Below are positions 1 to 8,274 of a stretch of DNA of 64,000 nt, in pieces. Source of the DNA: Roseburia sp. 831b. GTDB taxonomy: Bacteria; Bacillota; Clostridia; Lachnospirales; Lachnospiraceae. Location: positions 3,058,001-3,122,000 of the forward strand of contig NZ_CP135162.1 of assembly GCF_001940165.2 (NCBI RefSeq), given 5' to 3'. Under the pieces are notes generated by a model. The model was given only the letters and a program-made list of their open reading frames with translations. It searched no databases and had not been told where the DNA came from. Every line of letters begins with the position of its first letter. The stretch's first letter is position 1. The position numbers and the translations under genes are program-made.

Positions 1-9
1 GTTGAATAA
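1..9 (+). CDS. tuf: Inferred last codons of tuf (EF-Tu), rest outside window
   Basis: The first nine bases read GTT GAA TAA, that is V-E-stop, the usual end of EF-Tu, and are followed by a strong intrinsic terminator. This fits an intact tuf copy lying upstream of the window, because a duplicated EF-Tu tail sits at the other end of the mobile element (8472-8525). Three codons alone prove nothing; the call rests on that symmetry. Confidence 0.4.
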   Translation, partial: VE

Positions 10-45
10 TTTCAATTGATAGTGTCTACAATACAGTAAAATCAA

Positions 46-76
46 GGCTCTCGAGGTTTTCCTCGGGAGCCTTTTT
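46..76 (+). terminator. Intrinsic terminator after the inferred tuf end
   Basis: An 11-bp arm (46-56) pairs with 61-71 around a TTTT loop with one mismatch, and is followed by five T residues. It would end tuf transcription. It could also slow leftward transcripts from the xre gene at 132-599. Confidence 0.85.
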
Positions 77-131
77 ACATGCTTTTATGTAGTTAAGTAA
101 AATCGAAAAGTTCTAAAAAAGTTCTATTTTT

Positions 132-599
132 CTATTTTTTTATGCTTTTCAGAGCTTTTTTACGTTCTGAATCCGTATAGGTATTCTTTAACATATCCAT
201 CATAGTAAACATTTGCTTACGTCCCTCATCATTGAGAACGTAGTAATCAGACATAAGTTCATGCAGCTTCGTCAATTCATCTCTGCCACAAAGAGAGAGT
301 AATGGGAGCATCATGTTATTTGCGTAGCGTTTAATTTGGCTAGCATCCAAGAGTCCGTTCAAGTTGTCCGGAAACGCAGGGAGTTCCTCGCCTTGCTCAA
401 AAGGGTTATCCTTGCAAATCAGTTTAATATCAATATCTAATACATTGGCGATTCTCAATGCGAAATCGTATCGTACAGAAGAATCTCGCTGAATAATTGA
501 ATAAATCGTAGTTGGACTAATATCCGTTTGGCGACATAAATCACGTACGGTCATTCCTTTATCATCAAGTGCTTGTTTTAAATTTTTTCCATATCCCAT
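132..599 (-). CDS. XRE-family HTH regulator, probable element repressor
   Basis: A 155-residue protein with an N-terminal Cro/C1-type helix-turn-helix (about residues 3-60: a K-x-L-K-x-A-L-x-D-K-G-M start, then T-V-R-D-L and S-P-T-T-I-Y recognition helices). The C-terminal part is helical and I do not recognise it. ATG at 599 was chosen because AGGAGG lies 7 nt upstream; the earlier GTG at 608 overlaps that site. It is divergent from the excisionase and integrase genes across a short region with repeated GTACG/CGTAC sequences, which suggests it represses both directions, as in other integrative elements. The repressor role is inferred from position. Confidence 0.75.
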   Translation of the reverse strand: MGYGKNLKQALDDKGMTVRDLCRQTDISPTTIYSIIQRDSSVRYDFALRIANVLDIDIKLICKDNPFEQGEELPAFPDNLNGLLDASQIKRYANNMMLPLLSLCGRDELTKLHELMSDYYVLNDEGRKQMFTMMDMLKNTYTDSERKKALKSIKK

Positions 600-611
600 A
601 ATGAGCACCTC

Positions 612-720
612 CTATACGCAGTATTATACAACAAAAAGTTTTTGTACGCAATTAGTAATTTAATTGTTGACAAATTACGCAAATGGGATTAATATAAATA
701 AAAAAGTACGAAATGCGTAC
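612..720. promoter_or_regulatory. Divergent promoters and operator-like repeats, xre versus xis-int
   Basis: Plus strand: TTGACA (667-672), 17-nt spacer, TAATAT (690-695). Minus strand: TTGCGT (complement of 646-651), 17-nt spacer, TATAAT (complement of 623-628). The sequence TGCGTAC or its complement occurs at both promoters, including a GTACG-N5-CGTAC palindrome at 703-717. These are plausible binding sites for the XRE protein, which would make this a small genetic switch. Confidence 0.6.
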
Positions 721-741
721 AGAAAGAAAGGAGGAGTATCT

Positions 742-936
742 ATGTTGAGTACAAACTATTTAATGACTGCAGAAGAAGTAGCAGAAAAATTGGATTGTTC
801 CACAGGTCATGCGTATAAGTTAATTCGTTCCATGAATCAGGAATTGAAGAAGCAGGGTTTTTACGTAATCGCTGGGAAAATTCCAAGAGCGTTTGTGGAA
901 CAGAAATTCTTTGGAATGACATTGCAAGCACAGTAG
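742..936 (+). CDS. Excisionase-like small HTH protein
   Basis: A 64-residue protein with a winged-helix type segment (L-M-T-A-E-E-V-A-E-K-L then G-H-A-Y-K-L-I-R) and a C-terminal G-K-I-P-R-A-F-V-E-Q-K-F-F strand/helix, the pattern of Xis/HTH_17 proteins found beside integrases of Firmicutes elements. The ATG at 742 follows an AAAGGAGG site; in-frame codons upstream back to 664 lack such support. It lies 17 nt upstream of the integrase gene in the same operon. The role in directing excision is inferred from family and position. Confidence 0.75.
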   Translation: MLSTNYLMTAEEVAEKLDCSTGHAYKLIRSMNQELKKQGFYVIAGKIPRAFVEQKFFGMTLQAQ

Positions 937-953
937 AAAGAGAGGTGAGGTAA

Positions 954-2021
954 ATGCCTGCATACAAAGATAACGTACACAATACATGGTATTGTATGTT
1001 TTACTTCGAGGACTGGACTGGTCAGAAGAAGAAAAAGAAAAAATGTGGATTTAAGACCAAGAAAGAAGCGTTGGAGTGGGAAAGTGAATTTAAGCTTACT
1101 GCAAATGCAAATATGGATATGAAAATGGTTGATTTCATAGAGATTTATTTCAGAGATAAGAACGGAGAATTAAAAGACCGTACAAAGAAGAATAAACGAT
1201 ATATGATTGAAAATCGTATTGTACCATATTTTGGAGATTGCAAGATGAACGAGATTACTGCATCGGATATTATTCAATGGCAGAATGAAATGTTGCAGAT
1301 GAATTTCTCCGATTCCTATTTACGTATGCTTCAAAATCAAATGACAGCTTTGTTTACACATGCATCAAAGATTTACAACTTAAAGAATAACCCATGTAAA
1401 AAGGTTAAAAAGATGGGGCGTTCCGATAGTAGGAGCTTAACGTTTTGGACATTGGAAGAGTACGAGAAGTTCCTTGCTTCGATTGATAAGGACTCAAGAT
1501 ATTACGTACTATTTGAAACACTGTTTTGGACTGGTATGCGTATAGGGGAACTGTTGGCACTTACCAAAGAAGATGTTGATTTGAAAAACAATCAAATCAA
1601 TATTAACAAGACGTTTTATCGTACTGGTGGAAAAGATATTATCACATCGCCAAAAACAGAGCAGTCCATTCGTGTTGTAGAAATACCACAGTTTTTAGCA
1701 GATGAATTGAGAGAGTATTTGGAGCATGTATATGAATTACCAGATACAGAACGTATCTTTCCGGTTGGACAAGAAGCGGTTCAGCACAAGTTAAAATATC
1801 ACGTAGAACAATCTGGTGTTGAGAGGATTAGAGTACATGACCTTAGACATTCTCATGCATCCTATCTTATCAATCAAGGTGTAGAGCCACTTTTGATTAA
1901 GGATAGACTTGGACACAAGGATATCAAAATCACATTGAATACCTACGGACATTTATATCCAAATCAGCAGAAAAAGGTGGCGAATTTATTAGATGCAAAC
2001 AGAACAAAAAAAGAGTCTTAA
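954..2021 (+). CDS. int: Tyrosine recombinase / integrase
   Basis: A 355-residue phage-type integrase. An N-terminal arm-binding domain (about 1-50, basic KKKKKK run at 25-30) is followed by a SAM-like core-binding domain (about 55-150) and the catalytic domain. Visible active-site residues are R196 (G-M-R-I-G-E-L), K234, H295-x-x-R298 (V-H-D-L-R-H), H321 (L-G-H-K-D) and nucleophile Y331 (L-N-T-Y-G-H). It is Tn916/ICE-like, not an IntI: I see no sign of the extra IntI domain. It probably catalyses integration at the 3' end of tuf. The start at 954 follows GAGGTGAGG. Confidence 0.93.
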   Translation: MPAYKDNVHNTWYCMFYFEDWTGQKKKKKKCGFKTKKEALEWESEFKLTANANMDMKMVDFIEIYFRDKNGELKDRTKKNKRYMIENRIVPYFGDCKMNEITASDIIQWQNEMLQMNFSDSYLRMLQNQMTALFTHASKIYNLKNNPCKKVKKMGRSDSRSLTFWTLEEYEKFLASIDKDSRYYVLFETLFWTGMRIGELLALTKEDVDLKNNQININKTFYRTGGKDIITSPKTEQSIRVVEIPQFLADELREYLEHVYELPDTERIFPVGQEAVQHKLKYHVEQSGVERIRVHDLRHSHASYLINQGVEPLLIKDRLGHKDIKITLNTYGHLYPNQQKKVANLLDANRTKKES

Positions 2022-2051
2022 TGGCGGCAACCATAAAGACTCATTGATAAC

Positions 2052-2103
2052 GGAATAACTTCTGTCATCTTCTAACTAAAGATATTATAGCAGAGGTTAT
2101 TCC
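2052..2103. repeat. Inverted repeat between integrase and ATPase genes
   Basis: GGAATAAC (2052-2059) pairs with GTTATTCC (2096-2103), and the pairing continues inward through TTCTG/CAGAG. The long loop contains TATTATAG. No T tract follows, so it is not a simple terminator. It may be an operator or an attenuator for the downstream ATPase gene. Confidence 0.55.
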
Positions 2104-2143
2104 ATCTATCAATCATTAAATAAAGATTTATGGAAGGAGTAAC

Positions 2144-3091
2144 ATGGAAAACTTAAAAATTATCAATATGGCAGATGTGGAAACCAAGAAAGTAGAGTTT
2201 CTTTGGTATCCATATATTCCTTACGGGAAGCTAACGATTATACAAGGCGACCCGGGGGAAGGTAAAACAACAGCGGTATTGCAGATAGCAGCACTTTTGA
2301 CTAAAGGTGAGAAACTTCCGGAGGATGATCAGGAACGTGAACCTGTGAACGTTATCTATCAGACTGCGGAAGATGGATTGGCAGACACAGTAAAACCGAG
2401 ACTAGAAGCTGCAGGGGCAGATTGTTCGAGGGTGCTTGTCATTGATGAATCAGAGCAAGGACTTAGCATGTCAGATTTACGCATCGAAGAGGCGATAAAG
2501 CAGACTGGAGCGAAGCTTGTGATACTTGACCCTATCCAAGCATATCTTGGCTCTGGAGTGGATATGCACCGTGCAAATGAGATACGTCCAGTAATGAAAC
2601 ACTTAGGTGATTTAGCTGAGAAATACAACTGTGCAATCATCCTTATCGGGCATATGAACAAAGCAAGTGGTAGTAAATCTACGTACAGAGGACTTGGCTC
2701 TATCGACTTTCAAGCAACTGCAAGAAGTGTGTTGATTGTCGGTAGAGTAAAGGATGACCCTACTTGCAGAGTGATTGCACACGATAAAAGCAGTCTTGCA
2801 CCGGAAGGACAGTCGATTGCCTTTCGATTAGACAAAGACAATGGGTTTATGTGGGAAGGGCCTATCGAACTGACCGTAGAGGAATTGCTTAGTGGAGAAC
2901 CAAAGGTTACAAAACTGAAAGCAGCCAAGGATTTTCTAACAGAGTTTCTGTCGGATGGACCAAAGCCTAGTACAGAAATCTTTGAAGCTGCAGAAGTGGA
3001 TGGTATCAAAAGACGTACGCTATTTACCGCCAAAGAAGAGTTGGAAATAACAGCTACCAAAGTTGGCGACAAATGGCATTGGGGTTTTTGA
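2144..3091 (+). CDS. RepA-like AAA ATPase (RecA-fold, AAA_25 type)
   Basis: A 315-residue protein with Walker A G-D-P-G-E-G-K-T-T (about residues 36-44) and a Walker B-like L-V-I-L-D-P segment near 125-135, followed by an I-G-H-M-N-K sensor-type motif and S-T-Y-R-G-L-G-S. This is the hexameric helicase-like fold of plasmid RepA and element-borne DNA-processing ATPases. The C-terminal about 65 residues resemble a winged helix (R-R-T-L-F-T-A-K-E-E-L). It probably helps replication or maintenance of the excised element. An iteron-like repeat cluster starts 13 nt after its stop codon. Confidence 0.85.
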   Translation: MENLKIINMADVETKKVEFLWYPYIPYGKLTIIQGDPGEGKTTAVLQIAALLTKGEKLPEDDQEREPVNVIYQTAEDGLADTVKPRLEAAGADCSRVLVIDESEQGLSMSDLRIEEAIKQTGAKLVILDPIQAYLGSGVDMHRANEIRPVMKHLGDLAEKYNCAIILIGHMNKASGSKSTYRGLGSIDFQATARSVLIVGRVKDDPTCRVIAHDKSSLAPEGQSIAFRLDKDNGFMWEGPIELTVEELLSGEPKVTKLKAAKDFLTEFLSDGPKPSTEIFEAAEVDGIKRRTLFTAKEELEITATKVGDKWHWGF

Positions 3092-3104
3092 TATGAGTAG
3101 GGAA

Positions 3105-3168
3105 GATTGCAAGAGTGCAAGAATGCAAAGTATATATAACATTGCAATCTTGCAACCTTGCATTCTTG
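3105..3168. repeat. Iteron-like TTGCAAG cluster
   Basis: About six copies of TTGCA(A/T) or TGCAAG lie in 64 bases, arranged as two opposed groups around an AT-rich centre (GTATATATAAC). The outer arms include a perfect 11-bp inverted repeat, CAAGAATGCAA versus TTGCATTCTTG. Placement directly after the RepA-like gene suggests an origin or autoregulatory site. This is inference. Confidence 0.55.
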
Positions 3169-3184
3169 ATTTTGGGAGGAACGT

Positions 3185-3424
3185 ATGAAAGAGAAACAAA
3201 TTCAGATATCACAGAGGCTTTTTATTACGCTCGTAAAATGTTTTGTACTTGATATGGAAGTGGATTGTGAAGAGATAAAGAAAGAACTAAATAGGAAGTT
3301 GGATGCTGTGGCATTGCGACAATTATACAGTACATATAAAACAGCTCCAACGGATGCGGAGAAAGAGGAAGCACGCCAAAAATATCTCGATGCAAAAGGA
3401 GTACCTACGAGCTTTCGATGGTAG
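3185..3424 (+). CDS. Conserved small accessory protein of MobV elements
   Basis: A 79-residue, charged, mostly helical protein ending F-R-W, with an internal Y-K-T-A-P-T-D-A-E-K-E-E-A-R segment. I recall similar short proteins (sometimes labelled complexin-2-like in automatic annotation) next to relaxase genes in Firmicutes elements; function unknown. It has a good GGGAGG site before the ATG. It sits between the ATPase and the relaxase. Confidence 0.65.
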   Translation: MKEKQIQISQRLFITLVKCFVLDMEVDCEEIKKELNRKLDAVALRQLYSTYKTAPTDAEKEEARQKYLDAKGVPTSFRW

Positions 3425-3787
3425 AGAGATTTTCACTTTAGCGATATATAACAAGTACGTGTCACGTACTTGTAAGTATAGTCAAGGAAGAAAGCGGATG
3501 GTGTGCGACGACAAAATCATTGGCTTCGGGTATCAGCTTACTGATAGTCGATAGGCAATGATTGCACAAGGGAAGGCTTCGCCTGGGAGTGTAACTCCCA
3601 TTGAGAATGGGTAAGGCATCGCCAGGGCAACGCCCTATGAGATGCAGTCAAGGCGGCAGCTTTGTGCACTCCGCATAGGAGCGAAATACGACTTGATGTC
3701 CGCAGGATGTCAAGTCTGGTATTGAGCCATAACTGTCAGAGCCAGTTATGGACTCACCAAAATTACAGAACAGAGAGGAGGAATTAG
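3425..3787. other. Gene-free hairpin field upstream of mobV, candidate oriT
   Basis: A 363-base gap with a chain of inverted repeats: ACAAGTACGT/ACGTACTTGT (3451-3473), AGGC/GCCT (3574-3584), GGGAGT/ACTCCC (3585-3599), AGGGC/GCCCT (3624-3636), GACTTGA/TCAAGTC with inner TCC/GGA (3690-3716), and CATAACTG/CAGTTATG (3728-3750). MobV relaxases usually nick an oriT just upstream of their own gene, so this region is the likely transfer origin. The exact nick site is not recognisable to me. Confidence 0.5.
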
Positions 3788-5371
3788 ATGCCAGCAAGTG
3801 CACAAACAGTATCTGTAAGCAGAGGAAAAACTGCAATAGAACATGACCTAAGAGAATATACGCCGAACAATGTTGACCCATCTATGTCGGTATACAACGC
3901 AGTTTTGATAAATGAACTCGGTGGGAAATCTCTTGCGGAATATACAAACGAATATATGAAACCGTATATTGAAGAATACAATGCTAAGCAACGTAGAAGT
4001 GATAGAATGAAGTCTTATGATTATGCAGCGGACTACATTGAAGAGCAAAATAATATGCAGAAATCGAGACAGAATTACACAGCCGGTCAGCTTGCGTATG
4101 AGTATGTAATACAGTTTGGTGACCACCAAACTATGGATGTTAACGAAGTGGTAAAGAAGCCTAAACTTCGTAAGGAAGTGCATGCGATGTTTGAGGAGTT
4201 CATTCAATCTTATCAATCATCCTATCCTCATATGAGGATTATTCTTGCTACGGTGCATATGGATGAACCCAAGGGAACACCACATATGCATATCCTAGTT
4301 CAGCCGATTGGAGAGGGCTATAAGCAGGGATTATCGCATCAGGTATCACTTACAAAGGCATTAGCTTGTGATGGTTTTGAACGTTCAGAGAAAAAGGGAG
4401 ACCGCCTATCTATGACAAGATGGCAAGATGATATTAAGGATAATATTATGGAACCGATTCTGGTACGTCATAAATATGCAAGAGCCTATAAGGATGGAGA
4501 AAAACAGCATATGCCGGTAGCGATGTATAAAAGAGCAATGGCAGAAAAGGATGCGATTGTAGAAGATGCTAAGGTAGAAGCGGAACAAATCGTAGAGAAA
4601 GCTCGTGAAGAGGTCGAAGAATTGGAAGAGGAGAAGGATTATCTAATCAATGGTAATGGAAAAGACTCTGCGTATGATATGCCTTTTGAAGATTGGTCGA
4701 TTGCAGATTTGAAGTGTGAAAAAGAATTCCTAATAAACGGAGACCCAGACTTTTCGGGAGATATATTCAGGGGTGTTTCAGAATTGGAAGAAAAGCACTC
4801 GGAATTAAGAGCTGATATAAAAGACTTGGAGCAAGCAAAGGAAGAAAAGACTGCAGAGGTAGCAAGTGTCGAAGATAGGTATTCAAAGATGTGGGATGAG
4901 TATGAGGCGTTAAGAGATGGGTACAAAGATAAGGATGGAAAACATATCTTGGGATATAATGAGCTGGTGCAGCGACATAAGGAGCTACTTCAAGATCCTG
5001 CAAGATTATTAGAGACAGAGGAAGGTCAGCAGGTTCTTGAAGAAGCGAAAGAGGAGATTGTAGAGACAGTGCAAAAGAACCTCGTATCCAATATGCTTGG
5101 ATTTATCAAAAGAGAGATTTTTGACACATTGAAAGAATGGCTTGTAGAACCAATTTACAAAGCTATCAATGAAATGATGCGTGGACATTGGTTTCAGTTA
5201 AATGACAATGATAAGAAAATCTTAACCGGAGCAATAGACAGAACAGTTGACCGATTAGTTGATAAGTTGGACATTGGCTCTAAGATAGAGGAGAATGTTT
5301 GCGAGAATATGCCAAGTGAAAATCAGATAGAGCAAGAAGTACAAAGAATATACAGAGGGCGAGGAAGATAG
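3788..5371 (+). CDS. mobV: MobV-family relaxase (Pre/Mob)
   Basis: A 527-residue mobilization protein. The conserved histidine motif is visible as V-H-M-D-E-P-K-G-T-P-H-M-H with H157, D159, E160, H166 and H168, the HxDE...PHxH signature of Pre/Mob relaxases. The N-terminal third is the relaxase domain. From about residue 255 on, long acidic and basic heptad-like stretches predict coiled coils. It would nick oriT and lead the strand into a recipient through a conjugation machine supplied by another element; no type IV secretion genes are present here. A terminator follows at once. Confidence 0.92.
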   Translation: MPASAQTVSVSRGKTAIEHDLREYTPNNVDPSMSVYNAVLINELGGKSLAEYTNEYMKPYIEEYNAKQRRSDRMKSYDYAADYIEEQNNMQKSRQNYTAGQLAYEYVIQFGDHQTMDVNEVVKKPKLRKEVHAMFEEFIQSYQSSYPHMRIILATVHMDEPKGTPHMHILVQPIGEGYKQGLSHQVSLTKALACDGFERSEKKGDRLSMTRWQDDIKDNIMEPILVRHKYARAYKDGEKQHMPVAMYKRAMAEKDAIVEDAKVEAEQIVEKAREEVEELEEEKDYLINGNGKDSAYDMPFEDWSIADLKCEKEFLINGDPDFSGDIFRGVSELEEKHSELRADIKDLEQAKEEKTAEVASVEDRYSKMWDEYEALRDGYKDKDGKHILGYNELVQRHKELLQDPARLLETEEGQQVLEEAKEEIVETVQKNLVSNMLGFIKREIFDTLKEWLVEPIYKAINEMMRGHWFQLNDNDKKILTGAIDRTVDRLVDKLDIGSKIEENVCENMPSENQIEQEVQRIYRGRGR

Positions 5372-5396
5372 AAATCCGAAAGGGTTTCTATTTTTT
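5368..5396 (+). terminator. Terminator after mobV
   Basis: ATAGAAATCC (5368-5377) pairs with GGGTTTCTAT (5382-5391) over a GAAA loop and runs into six T residues. The stem begins inside the mobV stop codon. Confidence 0.85.
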
Positions 5397-5440
5397 ATGG
5401 TATCGTGTATAATAGGGGTGTAAAAAGAACTGTTAAACAG

Positions 5441-5517
5441 TTCGACAAATTTGAATTTTTCTGTGAGCCACTGCTCGTAAATTCGCATAAGTACTGGATG
5501 TTACGGAGCGTAACATC
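5441..5517. repeat. First cassette-boundary sequence (hairpin-less form) plus GATGTTACG hairpin
   Basis: TTCGACAAATTTGAATTTTT at 5441-5460 joins the left motif (CGACAA) and the right motif (ATTTGAATTT) of the boundary repeats found at 6221, 6888 and 7461, but without the central CTTTCAG hairpin. A perfect 9-bp hairpin GATGTTACG/CGTAACATC follows at 5497-5517. The rest of 5461-5618 has no gene. Confidence 0.5.
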
Positions 5518-5618
5518 GTTGTCACAGTTCGTATCTTGAGTGTTCCGATATAAGTGTTATACGATGACCTCGCAAACAAAAACAACCACAAAAACAAGAA
5601 ATTTAGGAGGTCGTTATT

Positions 5619-6191
5619 ATGACATTTGGAGAAAAATTAAGGGAAGCAAGAAAAGAAGTATGTTTATCGCAGGAGCAGTTGGCCGAAAAAATGTGTGTTT
5701 CAAGATCGGCAATCGCAAAATGGGAGACAGATAAGGGTATGCCTGATATAAATAATCTTAAGGTTATGTCAAAATTACTTAATGTAAGTGTTGATTATCT
5801 TTTAGATAATGAAGAAAAGATTAGCTTTAATGAAATAAAGGAAGCTATTAACATTAATGATTATGAAAAGAATGGCAAATGCAGAGACAAAAAAGACGCG
5901 GCTTGCTATGAAAATAATAAAGATGCTAATGCAATATATGCCCTTGTTAGAAATAAGAAGATGACTAAGACTGAGTGGATTATTGATTTTATTATTCAGC
6001 CCGGTGTTGTTGATTTACTAGATCAAACTAAAGAGTTTGCAGGATTCTATTTAGTAGAAAAGGGAACAAAGCAGTATCTAGTGAAAGTAACAAATGAATT
6101 TATCGTGACAAATGAACTTGCCGAAAAGGTGGAGCCCAAAAAGTTTGTTGTAGGAAATCATCAGTACAAAAAGTTATATCAGATTGTTTAG
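5619..6191 (+). CDS. XRE-family regulator, cassette gene 1
   Basis: A 190-residue protein. Residues 1-65 form a Cro/C1-type HTH (G-E-K-L-R-E-A-R, L-S-Q-E-Q-L-A-E-K, S-R-S-A-I-A-K-W-E-T, then P-D-I-N-N-L). The C-terminal about 120 residues have no domain I recognise. The ATG follows TTAGGAGG. It is the first of four unrelated genes, each followed by a similar hairpin repeat, and is AT-rich compared with the integrase module. Confidence 0.8.
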   Translation: MTFGEKLREARKEVCLSQEQLAEKMCVSRSAIAKWETDKGMPDINNLKVMSKLLNVSVDYLLDNEEKISFNEIKEAININDYEKNGKCRDKKDAACYENNKDANAIYALVRNKKMTKTEWIIDFIIQPGVVDLLDQTKEFAGFYLVEKGTKQYLVKVTNEFIVTNELAEKVEPKKFVVGNHQYKKLYQIV

Positions 6192-6220
6192 AAATTGAAG
6201 TTTTATCTATGTAAAGGGCC

Positions 6221-6259
6221 CGATAACTTTCAGTAATACTGAGAGATGAATTTGAATTT
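6221..6259. repeat. Cassette-boundary repeat B
   Basis: CTTTCAGT (6227-6234) pairs with ACTGAGAG (6238-6245) over an AAT loop, and GAATTTGAATTT follows at 6248-6259. The left edge CGATAA matches CGACAA of repeat D. It lies 29 nt after the stop of cassette gene 1 and just upstream of the ribosome site of gene 2. Confidence 0.65.
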
Positions 6260-6276
6260 ATTGAGGAGATATAGAA

Positions 6277-6873
6277 ATGAAGAATCTAACAAAAAAATAT
6301 CCAGTTGTTACTACACTAATACTAATTTGTTTAGTATTTGCTATTGTTTCTTCCTTTTATGGAAAAATGTATGATTTATTTGCATTTCACTCTAAACCTA
6401 TTTATATTTGGCAATATATAAGTGGTACTTTTATGCATGGTAGTAAAGAAGCACCGATTTGGTTTTTATGGGTTCACTTAATTTTAAATTGTCTTATGAT
6501 AATTCCTTTTGGCAGTATATTAGAAAATAAACTAGGTTCAAAAAATACATTTATTGCATTTATTGTCGCTATGATAATATCCTCACTTCTTTTTCAAGTA
6601 ATAACATTGCCTTATAGTGAAGATATAGTAGCTAGTGGTATATCAGCAATAGGATATGCATTTGTTACTGGTGGAATTATGAATATGAAAGATTTATGGA
6701 AAAAATATTCTATTAAAACAAAAGGGTTATATATAATTTTGATTAGTCTATCACTAATAATGCTTTTGCCAATTATTACTGGCTGGATGTCAACTCTTAT
6801 GCATCTATCAGGTATTATCAGTTATTTTATAGTTTATTTTACAATAAGACATTTTAAAATAACAGAGAGGTAA
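6277..6873 (+). CDS. Rhomboid-like intramembrane protein, cassette gene 2
   Basis: A 198-residue, very AT-rich, polytopic membrane protein with about six hydrophobic segments. Rhomboid landmarks are visible: G-T-F-M-H-G near 50-55, H67-x-x-x-N71 in H-L-I-L-N, a G-I-S-A motif with S123 in place of the usual G-x-S-G, and H176 in M-H-L-S-G. Ser123/His176 would be the catalytic dyad of a rhomboid serine protease. The altered GISA motif leaves activity uncertain. Substrate unknown. The start ATG follows TTGAGGAG. Confidence 0.75.
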   Translation: MKNLTKKYPVVTTLILICLVFAIVSSFYGKMYDLFAFHSKPIYIWQYISGTFMHGSKEAPIWFLWVHLILNCLMIIPFGSILENKLGSKNTFIAFIVAMIISSLLFQVITLPYSEDIVASGISAIGYAFVTGGIMNMKDLWKKYSIKTKGLYIILISLSLIMLLPIITGWMSTLMHLSGIISYFIVYFTIRHFKITER

Positions 6874-6887
6874 TTACAAATTTCAAT

Positions 6888-6952
6888 TTGTCGAACACTT
6901 GAAAATTTCAGTCTTCCGGTGAGATTGAAAGCGCTCATGAATTTGAATTTTC
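6888..6952. repeat. Cassette-boundary repeat C
   Basis: TTTCAGTCT (6906-6914) pairs with AGATTGAAA (6922-6930) with one G-T pair, loop TCCGGTG. GAATTTGAATTT at 6939-6950 is identical to the 12-mer of repeat B. TCGAAC on the left side matches the CGACAA position of the other copies. Confidence 0.7.
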
Positions 6953-6974
6953 TTTACTTAGGAGGTGTTTGTAT

Positions 6975-7448
6975 ATGGCTGATATTGAATTTATTAGATG
7001 CTCTGGGACAAATGAAGACTTTATCGAAAACTGTCAATTATTAGATATAGATTTAGATAGGCGAGTAGGAAGAGTTATTAAGAGAGATAAATATAAACAG
7101 TATAATCAACTTGATGAGATAAAGGAGGTTGTAGTTGTGTATGTTGATGGAAAAGCCGCTGGTGCTGGAGCGATTAGAGAATATCAGTACGGTGATATCG
7201 ACAATGCAACCGAGTTGAAAAGAGTATTTGTCAGAGAAGAATTCCAAGGAAAAGGAATAGGAACCAAACTGGTTCTTGAATTAATCGAGTGGGCGAAAGA
7301 ACTAGGATATAGGAAATTGATTCTTGAAACTGGAGAATTGTTACAAGAATCGTGTCATGTATATCGAAAAGTGGGATTTAATAAAATGGATAATTATGGT
7401 CCTTATGTTTCAATGCCAGAATCATTGTGCATGATGAAAGAATTGTAA
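6975..7448 (+). CDS. GNAT N-acetyltransferase, cassette gene 3
   Basis: A 157-residue GCN5-related acetyltransferase. The acetyl-CoA loop is visible as [13 protein letters not shown] (Q/R-x-x-G-x-G/A), preceded by the E-L-K-R-V-F-V strand and followed by C-H-V-Y-R-K-V-G-F near the C-terminus. The ATG at 6975 was chosen over an upstream TTG because a GGAGG site lies 9 nt away. Substrate unknown; such genes in mobile elements sometimes acetylate drugs or toxins, but nothing here shows it. Confidence 0.85.
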   Translation: MADIEFIRCSGTNEDFIENCQLLDIDLDRRVGRVIKRDKYKQYNQLDEIKEVVVVYVDGKAAGAGAIREYQYGDIDNATELKRVFVREEFQGKGIGTKLVLELIEWAKELGYRKLILETGELLQESCHVYRKVGFNKMDNYGPYVSMPESLCMMKEL

Positions 7449-7460
7449 CGGAAAAGAACT

Positions 7461-7512
7461 CGACAACTTTCAGTCTTGCGGAGAGATTGAAAGCAACAGA
7501 AGATTTGAAGTT
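7461..7512. repeat. Cassette-boundary repeat D
   Basis: The best-formed copy: CGACAA at 7461, then CTTTCAGTCT (7467-7476) pairing with AGATTGAAAG (7484-7493) over TGCGGAG with one G-T pair. GATTTGAAGTT at 7502-7512 matches GAATTTGAATTT of copies B and C with few changes. It starts 12 nt after the stop of gene 3. Confidence 0.7.
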
Positions 7513-7524
7513 GATGGAGATATT

Positions 7525-8256
7525 ATGAAAAACATTAAGGTAAAAAAGACAGTATATATTGTACTCGTTATATTAGGTTTGTTCATTGCTCAAACTTTTG
7601 CAAGCAAGTTAGGTGGTTTCATTGCTGATTTAATTCAATATGCAGTGATTGATAAAGATGGTACATTTATGAGTATTTCTGTGCATCACATTATTCAGAT
7701 GATAGTGGCTTTAGTGCTTATTTTTGTTATTAGTAAGAAAAGTGATTTAGAATTTTGGTTAAAGCCGAGGTTAAATAAGAGCGGTATACTATATACGACG
7801 ATTTTTGATATTGTCATTTTAATGTATGTTCTTATTAGTTATATCGTTGGATATTCACTTAATACAATTGTGCCATACGCATATGAGCTAAATATATCAA
7901 ATGTTTTAGGAACCTTAGGGTTTCAACTGTTTTTATCAGGAACATCAGAAGAAATTTTGTTTAGAGCACTTCCGATTACTGTTCTTGGTGGAGTGATAGG
8001 CAAAGATAAAAAAGGTTATGCATTTATTATTGTAATAGCCTCGGTACTATTTTCTGCTGCACATATCCAATGGACATTGTTTCCTGTTTCATTAACTTTT
8101 TCATGGTTTCAGTTGATTTATGCATTTATATTAGGTATAGCGTATGGACTTACATATGTGAAATCAGAAAGTATTATTTACCCCATGATTATGCACGGAT
8201 TGAGCAATTTCTTTATGGTTGGAATGGGGTATATATTTATGACTGTGATGGACTAA
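7525..8256 (+). CDS. CPBP-family intramembrane glutamic protease, cassette gene 4
   Basis: A 243-residue membrane protein with about seven or eight hydrophobic segments. The Abi/CPBP (Rce1-like) motifs are present: E142-E143-x-x-x-R147 in S-G-T-S-E-E-I-L-F-R, H180 in S-A-A-H-I, and H224 in M-I-M-H-G-L-S-N. In Gram-positive bacteria members act in bacteriocin maturation or immunity; that role here is only a possibility. The gene is AT-rich and the last in the cassette series. Confidence 0.85.
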   Translation: MKNIKVKKTVYIVLVILGLFIAQTFASKLGGFIADLIQYAVIDKDGTFMSISVHHIIQMIVALVLIFVISKKSDLEFWLKPRLNKSGILYTTIFDIVILMYVLISYIVGYSLNTIVPYAYELNISNVLGTLGFQLFLSGTSEEILFRALPITVLGGVIGKDKKGYAFIIVIASVLFSAAHIQWTLFPVSLTFSWFQLIYAFILGIAYGLTYVKSESIIYPMIMHGLSNFFMVGMGYIFMTVMD

Positions 8257-8274
8257 TACATAGTTAAGAGCACG

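Noticed and set aside
740..982. 80-residue open frame on the minus strand
   Set aside because: It lies opposite the excisionase gene, has no ribosome site, and shows no recognisable protein pattern.
3303..3554. 83-residue frame overlapping the small accessory gene
   Set aside because: It starts inside the conserved accessory gene in another frame and ends in the hairpin region.
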